Assembly: GCF_026627255.1 (NCBI RefSeq)
Contig: NZ_JAPNLM010000002.1
Location: 372,001 to 436,000, forward strand
Direction of reading: 5' to 3'
From: Streptomyces antarcticus
Lineage (GTDB): Bacteria; Actinomycetota; Actinomycetes; Streptomycetales; Streptomycetaceae
DNA length: 64,000 bases
Both the position numbers and the translations under genes were made by a program. Shown one piece after another: positions 43,431 through 50,587 of the stretch. The notes beneath the pieces were generated by a model. The model did not search any database. It was not told where the DNA came from and was given only the letters and a program-made list of their open reading frames with translations. How positions within the stretch are numbered: position 1 is the stretch's first letter; every line of letters begins with the position of its first letter.

Positions 43431-44201
43431 TCAGGCCGATTCGGGCCGCAGGTGGGTCGTGAAGCTGAACCTGTCCCCACGGTAGAGGGAGCGCACCCGC
43501 TCCAGCGGCCGGCCCTCCCCGTCCCGCGAGAAACGGTGGATGAGCAGCATCGGGAGGGCGGGCGGAGTGCCGACGAGGAGGGCTTCGCGGGGTGTCGCGA
43601 GGACCGTCTCCAGCTTCTCGTCGGCGTCCCCGAAGATGATGCCGAGGCTGTCGCGGAGGTATCCGTAGAAGGAGGAGTCCGGCTGGAAATCGTCGCCGAG
43701 GCGGGGGGCGCGGGCGACCCGGATGTACGTGCTCTCCAGGCCGACGCGCTCGTCGTCGGCGAGCAGGACGCGCTCCAGGTGCCAGACGGGCTCACCGAGC
43801 GCGGCGCCGATGCCGGGACCGAGTTCGGGCGGGCAGGGGAACTGTTCCAGTCCGATCAGGGTGCGCCCGGGGCGGCGGCCCTGGCGGCGTACGCCCTCGG
43901 TGTAGCTGGCGAGGGAGAGCGGCTGCTCCAGCTTCGGTCCGGCGACGACGGTGCCGCGCCCGGAGCGGCGGAGCCGGCCCTCGAGCAGCAGCTCCCGCAG
44001 GGCCTGACGGACCGTCTCGCGGGAGACCTCGTAGCGCTCGGCGAGATCCCGCTCGGTGGGGAGGGTACCGCCCTCGCCCAGCTCGTCGAGGAGGGCCGCG
44101 ATGCGGGCCTTGACGGCGTAGTACTTGGGGATGCGGCCGTGCTCGGGGATCCCGGAGCGGACGGGCGATCCGGGGCGGTGGCGCGGGGTCTGGTCTTCCA
44201 C
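43431..44201 (-). CDS. GntR family (HutC/PhnF-type) regulator
   Basis: 256 aa. The winged helix is KYYAVKARIAALLDELGEGGTLPTERD followed by VSRETVRQALRELLLEG (the 30-residue landmark is split here). The C-terminal UTRA effector domain contains VWHLERVLLADDERVGLEST and GDADEKLETVLATPREA. This subfamily controls phosphonate, histidine and amino-sugar genes. It sits upstream of the phosphonate operon on the same strand with a 220-bp gap, so it is either its local repressor or part of the regulon. GTG start; the ribosome site is weak. Confidence 0.87.
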   Translation of the reverse strand: MEDQTPRHRPGSPVRSGIPEHGRIPKYYAVKARIAALLDELGEGGTLPTERDLAERYEVSRETVRQALRELLLEGRLRRSGRGTVVAGPKLEQPLSLASYTEGVRRQGRRPGRTLIGLEQFPCPPELGPGIGAALGEPVWHLERVLLADDERVGLESTYIRVARAPRLGDDFQPDSSFYGYLRDSLGIIFGDADEKLETVLATPREALLVGTPPALPMLLIHRFSRDGEGRPLERVRSLYRGDRFSFTTHLRPESA

Positions 44202-44377
44202 GGTGGGACTCTATGCGGGCCGGGTGAACGGCTCCCGTACGGGGACTGGCGCGATCACCCCGGGTGCCGGTGCCGGTGGCGGGGCCGGGGCGACAGTGGC
44301 GGGGGCCGGGCGCGGCGGGCGGGGGCCGGGCGTCAGGGCGACAGCGGCCGGGCGCGGCGGGCGGGCGTCAGGGGTGG

Positions 44378-45133
44378 TCAGCCGGCGGAGGTCGCGCGCA
44401 GCCGCCGGGCGACCAGCAGGAGTCCCCCGCCTGCGGCGACGGCGACGATGGCCCCGACACCGTACGCCCGGTCGCGCGGGCCGCTGTGCGCCAGCGCGCC
44501 CACCTCCGAGGGTTCCTCGCCCTGGGGGCCCTCCACGGAGAAGCGGTACCCACCGGCCTCGCCGACCCAGTCGCCGTCGTCGCCCTTGCGCTGCACGAGA
44601 GCCGCGTCGGCGAGGACCTCGCCGGTCGGGGCGTCGGGGGCGAAGGCCAGGCCGACCTTGACGGTGAGCGAGCCGCCGGCGGCGACGGTGAAGCCGGGGA
44701 AGGCGTCGCCCCCGTCGAAGACGGCGATGATCTCGTCGCGGTCGGTCCCCTCCAGGCTGACGGGGAAGGTGCCGCCCGGGGCGTCGAACTCCATCCGGAG
44801 GTGGGCGGGGCGAAGGGTGCGGGCCTTGCCGGTGAAGACGATGACGGGGTGGATGGCCGTGCACACGGAGCCCGTGGTGTTGGTCAGGTCCAGGTACCAG
44901 CTCTGCGGTCCGCTGCCCGTGCGGTACACGGCCGGACCGCCGCGGATCCGGGCGCCGATGGGGAAGGCGGCACCCTTCCCGTCACCGCAGGTGGCATGCG
45001 CCCGGGACGGCAGCGCGGGGGCCGGCCGCGCCCCGCCGCCGGTGCCCACGTCCGCACCCGCGGTGGTCGCGGGGCCGGCGACGAGGGCGGCCGAGAGGAC
45101 GGCGGTGAGGGCAAGGGCTTTGCGTAGTCGCAT
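44378..45133 (-). CDS. Secreted protein with C-terminal sortase-like sorting signal
   Basis: 251 aa. Signal peptide about 1-27 (ALALTAVLSAALVAGPATTAGA). The extracellular part is beta-rich with Ig-like features (WYLDLTNTTGSVCTAIHPVI, AAGGSLTVKVGLAF). Near the C-terminus LAHSG precedes a hydrophobic helix (GVGAIVAVAAGGGLLLVA) and an RRLR tail. This arrangement copies the LAXTG signals of class E sortases, with Ser in place of Thr. A class E sortase is encoded at 52460. Function otherwise unknown. Start at 45133 fits the signal peptide; an upstream start would add 17 residues. Confidence 0.75.
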   Translation of the reverse strand: MRLRKALALTAVLSAALVAGPATTAGADVGTGGGARPAPALPSRAHATCGDGKGAAFPIGARIRGGPAVYRTGSGPQSWYLDLTNTTGSVCTAIHPVIVFTGKARTLRPAHLRMEFDAPGGTFPVSLEGTDRDEIIAVFDGGDAFPGFTVAAGGSLTVKVGLAFAPDAPTGEVLADAALVQRKGDDGDWVGEAGGYRFSVEGPQGEEPSEVGALAHSGPRDRAYGVGAIVAVAAGGGLLLVARRLRATSAG

Positions 45134-45420
45134 GGAAGGCCTTCGCTGCTCGCCGGACGGGATGATGATCGGACGAGGTGACAATCACCCCGGCCACGCT
45201 CGCACCCTGTCACTCACGCGCGACGCGCTAACGGGCGCCGCGCCTGAGTCGTACTGGTTTACGCCCGATCGGCGCACGAGGTCAAACCGGCGCCGCGCGG
45301 CCGACGCCGGAGCCCTTCCGCGTTCCTGGACCTGCGTGCGGGGGCCCCCGCCGATCCCCGGGCGGGGCCGGGGGCCGAGGCGCGGGCGGAGGGCCGAGGC
45401 GCGGGCGGAGACGTCCGCCA

Positions 45421-45530
45421 GAGGCCGTGCGCCCAGGCCCTGTCCGCCGGAGGCCGTGCGCCCAGGCCCTGTCCGCCGGAGGCCGTATGCCCGGGCCCTG
45501 TCCGCCAGAGGCCGTGCGCCCGGGCCCTTC
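45421..45530. repeat. 29-bp tandem repeat, about four copies
   Basis: Units start at 45421, 45450, 45479 and 45508 and share GAGGCCGTGCGCCCAGGCCC, then TGTCCGCC. To the left (about 45371-45410) a 20-bp GGCCGAGGCGCGGGCGGA unit occurs twice. The rest of the 413-bp gap 45134-45546 shows no gene. It lies 3' of the ROK gene and 5' of the secreted-protein gene. Units adjoin with no unique spacers, so this is not CRISPR. Confidence 0.8.
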
Positions 45531-45546
45531 GGGCCGGGAGGGCCCG

Positions 45547-46845
45547 TCAGGTGTGGTCGAAGAAGGGGGACAGGGCCAGTTCCGCCGCGCCCTCCGCCAC
45601 TCCCCTCGGCGTCAGGGAGACCGTCGGCGGGTCCGGGGTCAGCGCCCGGGCCGTGAGGACGGCGCGGACTCCGGAGACGAAGGCCTCCGGGGCCGCCGCC
45701 ACCACGCGGCCGCCGAGCAGCACGTCGTCCACGTCCAGCAGCGCGACCAGGTTCGCGGCGCCCTCGCCCAGGATCCGCGCCGCCTCGGGGAGGTCGCCGC
45801 GGGCCACGGCCGCCAGGCACAGCACCTCCGCGCACCCCCGTGCCCCGCACCGGCACGGCGGGCCGTCCAGCAGGAGGACCTGGTGGCCGAACTCCCCCGC
45901 CGCCGAGCGGGTGCCCCGGTAGACCCGGCCGCCCAGGCGCAGCCCCGCGCCGAGACCGGTGCCGACATGCAGGTAGACGGAGGTGCGGGGGGCCGCCCCG
46001 GAGGCCCCGGCCCCGGGGAGGCCCGCCTGGAAGCCGCCGCGTCCGGTGACGGCACCGGCCGCCCCGGGGCCCACACCCGCCCCCGCCCCCGCCGCGCCGG
46101 CGTTGGTGTCCTTGTCCAGCAGCACGGGCAGGCCCAGCCGCCCCCGCAGCACCTCCCGCAGCGGGAACCCCTCCCACCCCGGGAATCCCGTCACCCGGCC
46201 CATCACCCCGGTCCGGTGGTCGAGCGGCCCCGGCGCGGCCACCCCGACGCCCAGCAGTGGCGGCCCGGCCGGGTCCGCGACCCGCGCGACCACCCGTACG
46301 ACCGCCTCGACCGCCTCGGCGGGACCGGCCGCGAAGTCCAGCGGGCCGCCGGTCGCGGCGAGGACGGTGCCGGCCAGGTCGACCCGTACCGCCCGGAGCT
46401 CGTCGCGGTCCAGGTGCACGCCGACCGCGTGGCGCGCCTGCGGGGCCAGCCGGAGCAGGGTGCGCGGCTTGCCGCCGGTGGACGCGGCGCGGCCGGCCTC
46501 CGCGAGCAGCCCCTCGGCCCCGAGCCGTGCCGTGATCTTGCTGACGGCCTGCGGGGTCAGCCCCGTACGGGTCGCGAGCTCGGCGCGGCCCAGTCCCGTG
46601 GGCCCGGCGCCGCGCAGCAGGTCCAGCAGCAGCGCCTCGTTGTGCCCGCGCAGGGCCGGCAGGTTGACCCCGCCGCGGCCCTCGCGCCCGCCGCCGACTT
46701 CGCCTCCACCGCCTTCGCGGCCTTCGCGGCCTTCGCGGCCTCCACCGACTTCGCGGCCTTCGCTGCCTTCGCTGCCGCGCGCGCCGTCGCCGTACCCGTT
46801 GCCGGGTCCGTCCCCGCTACCCCTGTTCACCTGCCCATTGTCCAC
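45547..46845 (-). CDS. ROK family transcriptional regulator
   Basis: 432 aa. Residues 1-60 are Gly/Glu/Arg repeats (GREGREGREG), then a winged helix (LRGHNEALLLDLLRGAGP, LTPQAVSKITARLGAEGL) and an ROK kinase-like domain with GVGVAAPGPLD, LDKDTNAGAAG and the zinc motif CRCGARGCAEVLC. ROK repressors respond to sugars. The gene is divergent from the Gfo/Idh/MocA gene at 46887, and the 41-bp gap is almost filled by a perfect palindrome. The repeat-rich N-terminus is odd, but no later ATG or GTG fits the start of the helix-turn-helix. Confidence 0.85.
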   Translation of the reverse strand: MDNGQVNRGSGDGPGNGYGDGARGSEGSEGREVGGGREGREGREGGGGEVGGGREGRGGVNLPALRGHNEALLLDLLRGAGPTGLGRAELATRTGLTPQAVSKITARLGAEGLLAEAGRAASTGGKPRTLLRLAPQARHAVGVHLDRDELRAVRVDLAGTVLAATGGPLDFAAGPAEAVEAVVRVVARVADPAGPPLLGVGVAAPGPLDHRTGVMGRVTGFPGWEGFPLREVLRGRLGLPVLLDKDTNAGAAGAGAGVGPGAAGAVTGRGGFQAGLPGAGASGAAPRTSVYLHVGTGLGAGLRLGGRVYRGTRSAAGEFGHQVLLLDGPPCRCGARGCAEVLCLAAVARGDLPEAARILGEGAANLVALLDVDDVLLGGRVVAAAPEAFVSGVRAVLTARALTPDPPTVSLTPRGVAEGAAELALSPFFDHT

Positions 46846-46853
46846 CTTCCTTG

Positions 46854-46880
46854 CACTTTGGCAACACTGTTGCCAAAGTG
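46854..46880. promoter_or_regulatory. Perfect 27-bp palindrome, ROK operator
   Basis: CACTTTGGCAACA (46854-46866) and TGTTGCCAAAGTG (46868-46880) are exact complements around one C. The site lies 8 bp from the ROK start and 6 bp from the dehydrogenase start. AT-rich, it contrasts with the surrounding GC-rich DNA. Control of both genes by the ROK protein is inferred. Confidence 0.75.
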
Positions 46881-46886
46881 GACTCC

Positions 46887-48002
46887 ATGAACGCCACCGC
46901 CCCCACCGATCCCCTCCGCGTCGGCCTCATCGGCTACGGCCTCGCCGGTTCCGTCTTCCACGCGCCCCTCGTGACCGCCACCGACGGGCTCGTCCTCGAC
47001 ACCGTCGTCACCTCCGACCCCGAACGCCAGGCCCAGGCCCGCGAGGCCTACCCGGGCGTCCGGATCGTCGAGTCCGCCGACGAGCTGTGGGACCGCGGGG
47101 ACGCCCCCGCCCTCGACCTCGTCGTGATCGCGTCCCCCAACAAGACGCACGTCCCGCTCGCCACCGCCGCCCTCACGGCCGGTCTCCCCGTCGTCGTGGA
47201 CAAGCCGCTGGCCGCCACCGCGGACGAGGCCCGCGCCCTCGCCGGCCTCGCCGAGCGGACCGGCACGTTCCTGTCCGTCTTCCAGAACCGCCGCTGGGAC
47301 AACGACTTCCTCACCGTGCGCCGCCTCCTCGCGGACGGCGAGCTCGGCGAGATCCAGCGCTTCGAGTCCCGCTACGAGCGCTGGCGCCCGCAGCTCAAGG
47401 GCGGCTGGCGCGAGTCGGGGGCGCCGGAGGAGATCGGCGGCCTGCTGTACGACCTCGGCAGCCACGTCGTGGACCAGGCGCTGGTGCTGTTCGGCCCGGC
47501 GGTACGCGTCTACGCGGAGGCCGACGCGCGGCGCCCGGGCGCCGCGACCGACGACGACACGTTCATCGCCCTCACGCACGCGAACGGGGTGCGGTCCCAC
47601 CTGTACGTCAGCGCGACCACCGCCCAGCTCGGTCCCCGGATGCGCGTCCTGGGCTCCCGCGCCGGCTACGTGAAATACGGCCTCGACCCCCAGGAAGGCG
47701 CCCTGCGCGAGGGGCTGCGCCCGGGGACGGACGCGGCGTGGGGCGAGGAGCCGGAGCACCTCTGGGGGCGGCTGGGCTGCGGCGAGTCCCCGCTGACCGG
47801 CGGCGGAACCCCGGTGCCGACGGTGCCGGGCGACTACCCGGCGTACTACGCGGCGGTCGCCACCGCGCTGCGCACGGGCGGCCCGGCCCCGGTGACGGCG
47901 TACGAGGCCGCGCACTGCCTCGACGTACTGGAGGCCGCGCGCACCTCGTCCCGCGAGGGCGTGGCCGTGGAGATCCCGGCCGGCGAGGTCACCGCTCGGT
48001 AG
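46887..48002 (+). CDS. Gfo/Idh/MocA family oxidoreductase
   Basis: 371 aa NAD(P)-dependent dehydrogenase. The Rossmann motif is VGLIGYGLAGSVFHAPLV near the N-terminus; VVDKPLAATADEARAL carries the EKP-like DKP motif and GGLLYDLGSHVVDQAL holds the catalytic DLG-x2-x2-D/H region. Substrates are sugars or inositols. Start ATG 46887 lies 6 bp after the operator, so its ribosome site is short (GTGG) and the message may have a very short leader. It is divergent from the ROK regulator, its likely repressor. Confidence 0.9.
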   Translation: MNATAPTDPLRVGLIGYGLAGSVFHAPLVTATDGLVLDTVVTSDPERQAQAREAYPGVRIVESADELWDRGDAPALDLVVIASPNKTHVPLATAALTAGLPVVVDKPLAATADEARALAGLAERTGTFLSVFQNRRWDNDFLTVRRLLADGELGEIQRFESRYERWRPQLKGGWRESGAPEEIGGLLYDLGSHVVDQALVLFGPAVRVYAEADARRPGAATDDDTFIALTHANGVRSHLYVSATTAQLGPRMRVLGSRAGYVKYGLDPQEGALREGLRPGTDAAWGEEPEHLWGRLGCGESPLTGGGTPVPTVPGDYPAYYAAVATALRTGGPAPVTAYEAAHCLDVLEAARTSSREGVAVEIPAGEVTAR

Positions 48003-48020
48003 CGGAGAGACGGACGGCAG

Positions 48021-48055
48021 AGGGGCGGGGCCGCCGGTCCGGCGGCCCCGCCCCT
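48021..48055. terminator. Strong bidirectional terminator
   Basis: AGGGGCGGGGCCGCC (48021-48035) and GGCGGCCCCGCCCCT (48041-48055) are perfect 15-bp complements with loop GGTCC, between the convergent dehydrogenase and hydrolase genes. Confidence 0.85.
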
Positions 48056-48117
48056 CACCCGTGTACGTCGTGCGTGCCGCGCTTGCCAGCGTGCCGTGCT
48101 TGCCCCGCGGTCGCGGG

Positions 48118-48975
48118 CTACGCGCTCTTGAACTCCTGGCGCTGGCGGCCCAGTCCCTCGATCTCCAGCTCCACCACGTCACCGGCCCGCAGGTACGGCT
48201 TGGGCTCGGGCTGGCCCATGGCCACGCCCGCCGGCGTGCCGGTGACGATGAGGTCACCGGGGTACAGGGTCATGAACTGGCTCAGGTACCGCACGACCTC
48301 GCCGACCGGGAAGATCTGGTCCGCGGTGGTGCCGTCCTGCTTGAGTTCGCCGTTGACCCACAGCTTCACGTCCAGGACCTGCGGGTCCGGTACCTCGTCG
48401 GCCGTGAGGAGCCAGGGGCCGACCGGGGTGAAGGTCTCGCAGTTCTTGCCCTTGTCCCAGGTGCCGCCGCGCTCGATCTGGAACTCCCGCTCGGAGACGT
48501 CGTTGACGAGCACGTAACCGCCGACGTGGGCCAGACCCTCCTCGGCGGAGGCCAGGTAGCGGGCGGTGGCGCCGATGACGACGCCGAGCTCGGCCTCCCA
48601 GTCGGTCTTCACGCTGCCGCGCGGGATCAGCACGGTGTCGTCCGGGCCGCCCACGGTGTCGGCGGCCTTGAGGAACAGGATCGGCTCGGCCGGCGGCTCC
48701 GCGCCGACCTCGGCCGCGTGCGCGAAGTAGTTCAGCCCGATGCCCACGATCTTGCCTATGCGGCCGACCGGCGAACCGATGCGCAGCCCCTCGGCGTCCA
48801 GGACCGGAAGTCCGCCGGACTCCGCCGCTTCCCGCACCCGGGACAGCACGGAGTCGTCGGCCAGCAGGCCGCCGTCCACATCCGTGATCACGCCGGACAG
48901 GTCACGCAGGGTCCCGTCCTGGTCGAGCAGCGCGGGGCGCTCCGACCCGACCGGTCCGACACGCAGCAGCTTCAT
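48118..48975 (-). CDS. Fumarylacetoacetate hydrolase (FAH) family protein
   Basis: 285 aa. The FAH core has IVGIGLNYFAHAAE, EPILFLKAADTVGGP and KTDWEAELGVVIG with metal-binding acidic residues, and LYPGDLIVTGTPAGVAMGQ. These enzymes cleave or decarboxylate 2-oxo acids or diketones with Mg2+. The precise substrate is unknown. ATG 48975 has GGGAG 7 nt upstream; ATG 48981 would be too close to it. A 7-bp inverted repeat (49048-49067) upstream may be its operator. Confidence 0.86.
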   Translation of the reverse strand: MKLLRVGPVGSERPALLDQDGTLRDLSGVITDVDGGLLADDSVLSRVREAAESGGLPVLDAEGLRIGSPVGRIGKIVGIGLNYFAHAAEVGAEPPAEPILFLKAADTVGGPDDTVLIPRGSVKTDWEAELGVVIGATARYLASAEEGLAHVGGYVLVNDVSEREFQIERGGTWDKGKNCETFTPVGPWLLTADEVPDPQVLDVKLWVNGELKQDGTTADQIFPVGEVVRYLSQFMTLYPGDLIVTGTPAGVAMGQPEPKPYLRAGDVVELEIEGLGRQRQEFKSA

Positions 48976-49047
48976 GGGCATTCTCCCGTGGTCGAGGATG
49001 GTCGGCCCAAGGGCATGCCCCGGGCCGGACGATGGGTTGCGGCCATC

Positions 49048-49067
49048 GGAGGATTGGTCGATCCTCC
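49048..49067. promoter_or_regulatory. Inverted repeat before the FAH gene
   Basis: GGAGGAT (49048-49054) and ATCCTCC (49061-49067) flank TGGTCG, 72 bp before the FAH-family gene and after the YidC stop. It resembles operators of FadR-type GntR proteins. Not proven. Confidence 0.4.
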
Positions 49068-49097
49068 AAGAAGTCGGCTCAATCCGCAAGACCCTGT

Positions 49098-50069
49098 TCA
49101 CAGGGTGGAACGCGCGCCTCCCCTGGTACGCGGCTCCGCCACCACCCCGGCCGCCCCGGACGCCCCGGACGCCCCAGCCGCCCCGGCCGACGCCGCCCGC
49201 TCCGCGCGGTCCTCGCGGTCCTTGCGGTGCTGGAGCCAGACCCGCTCCGCCACCGACCACGCGGTGGTGGTCAGCAGGTACAGCCCGGCGGCCAGCGGCA
49301 CCACGGCGGCGGTGATCAGCGTGCCGAAGGAGAGCAGGGGCAGTACGCCGCCCAGCTTGCGCATCAGCTCCTGCTGCTCGGCGGTCATCTCGGCCGGCCG
49401 GCCCGCACCCGCCTCGCCCCGCGCGCTGCGTGCGCTGCGTGCGCTGCGTGCGCTGCGTGCGCTGCGTGCGCCCGTCTTGGTCCCGGCCCCGGTCCCGCCC
49501 TTGGCGCCGGCGGCCTTGGTCCCACCGGGCCTGGCCCCACCGGGTTTGGCTCCAGCCTTGGCACCCGCCTTCGCCCCGGGTGCCGCCGTCGCCGATGCCG
49601 TCGCCGCCGTCGCCGCCGTCGCCGCCGATGCCGATGCCGTCGAGCCGATGGCGGCGGCCGCACGGCGCCCCCGTACCGCGCTCCACGCCGCCACGGCCGC
49701 TATGGCGGCGAACAGCCCGAGGAACACCAGCCCCTGCGCCCCCAGCAGGCCGCCCTCCCCGAGCGCCCCGGACCACCGGGCTCCCAGCGGCGCCTCGAAC
49801 AACCGCTGTCCGAGCAGCTCGTTGGCCGCCCCGCCGACCTCCGCCGCGGAGAACGCCTGGTACATCACGAAGAACACCGGCAGCTGCAACAGCATCGGCA
49901 GGCAGGTCGCCAGCGGGGTCGCCCCCCGGAAGGCCGCGCGGCTCAGCGGGTAGAGGGCGAGCCGCACGAGGACGGTGAACAGCACGATCGCCGCGGCGGT
50001 CGCCGACTGGGCCAGCACCGGCTCCAGCAGCCGGCCCAACTGAGCGACAAGATGAGTGAAAGCAGACAT
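49098..50069 (-). CDS. yidC: YidC/Oxa1-type membrane insertase (paralogue)
   Basis: 323 aa with YidC/Oxa1 landmarks: an N-terminal helix, VLFTVLVRLALYPLSRAAF (the conserved positively charged groove follows R in the first core helix), LATCLPMLLQLPVFFVMYQAF, and late helices in LLSFGTLITAAVVPLAAGLYLLT. Between helices lies a disordered Ala/Gly/Lys block with SARSARSAR repeats that is not usual in the family. It helps insert membrane proteins. Streptomyces also has a main yidC near the origin; this one looks like a second paralogue. The ATG has GGAGG just before. Confidence 0.85.
   Translation of the reverse strand: MSAFTHLVAQLGRLLEPVLAQSATAAAIVLFTVLVRLALYPLSRAAFRGATPLATCLPMLLQLPVFFVMYQAFSAAEVGGAANELLGQRLFEAPLGARWSGALGEGGLLGAQGLVFLGLFAAIAAVAAWSAVRGRRAAAAIGSTASASAATAATAATASATAAPGAKAGAKAGAKPGGARPGGTKAAGAKGGTGAGTKTGARSARSARSARSARSARGEAGAGRPAEMTAEQQELMRKLGGVLPLLSFGTLITAAVVPLAAGLYLLTTTAWSVAERVWLQHRKDREDRAERAASAGAAGASGASGAAGVVAEPRTRGGARSTL
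49423..49467. repeat. 9-bp coding tandem repeat in the YidC paralogue
   Basis: GCGCTGCGT is repeated five times without a break and codes for SAR repeats (minus strand). It is in the cytosolic loop, so copy-number change would keep the frame. Confidence 0.8.
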
Positions 50070-50227
50070 GAGGGCCCTCCGGAGAGTCTCGTCGAACGTC
50101 GAAAGAGCCGCATCGGACGACGCGTGGACGCACGGGGTGCGTGGACGCGTGGGAATGCGGGGGATGCGTTTCGGCGTGACGACCCACGAGGGGCACCATC
50201 GGGGATGGCGATCAGCGATCCGCGCCC

Positions 50228-50587
50228 CTACGCGGCCGTCGGGACGCAACGGCCGGGCGCCCTGGGCCGGGAGCGGCCCGAGGCGTCGGGGTCGCGCTGC
50301 GGCAGGAACGCCGTGCGCTGCTCCCGGTCGCGGAGCGCGGTGCGTATGCGGTGCGGCGGCACCGGCCGCACGAGCCGTGCGGCGGCGGCCAGGGCCTCGG
50401 AGCCCACCGCGACGGTGGCCGCGAGGGCCAGCACCACGACGCCGAGCCCGCTCTCCCCGGCGAACAGCCCGAGGACACCGCCGAGGAGGACCAAGGAGAG
50501 CGTCAGCAGCGCCGACACCCCCGCCGTCCGGACCAGGTTTCCGAGGAGGGACGACGGGCGACGGCCGCCGCTTCGTTGCCGAGCCAC
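50228..50587 (-). CDS. DUF6412-like membrane protein
   Basis: 119 aa. Two hydrophobic helices (ALLTLSLVLLGGVLGLF, VVVLALAATVAVGSEALAAAA), then a charged C-terminal tail (RIRTALRDREQRTAFLPQRD) with Pro. I recall this as DUF6412, small proteins found next to YidC paralogues in Streptomyces. The GTG at 50587 has GGGGG 8 nt upstream. The 3' end of the symporter gene runs through its first 85 bp in another frame. Confidence 0.7.
   Translation of the reverse strand: MARQRSGGRRPSSLLGNLVRTAGVSALLTLSLVLLGGVLGLFAGESGLGVVVLALAATVAVGSEALAAAARLVRPVPPHRIRTALRDREQRTAFLPQRDPDASGRSRPRAPGRCVPTAA

Noticed and set aside
45421..45530. CRISPR array
   Set aside because: The 29-bp units adjoin directly with no unique spacers, and no cas genes are present.
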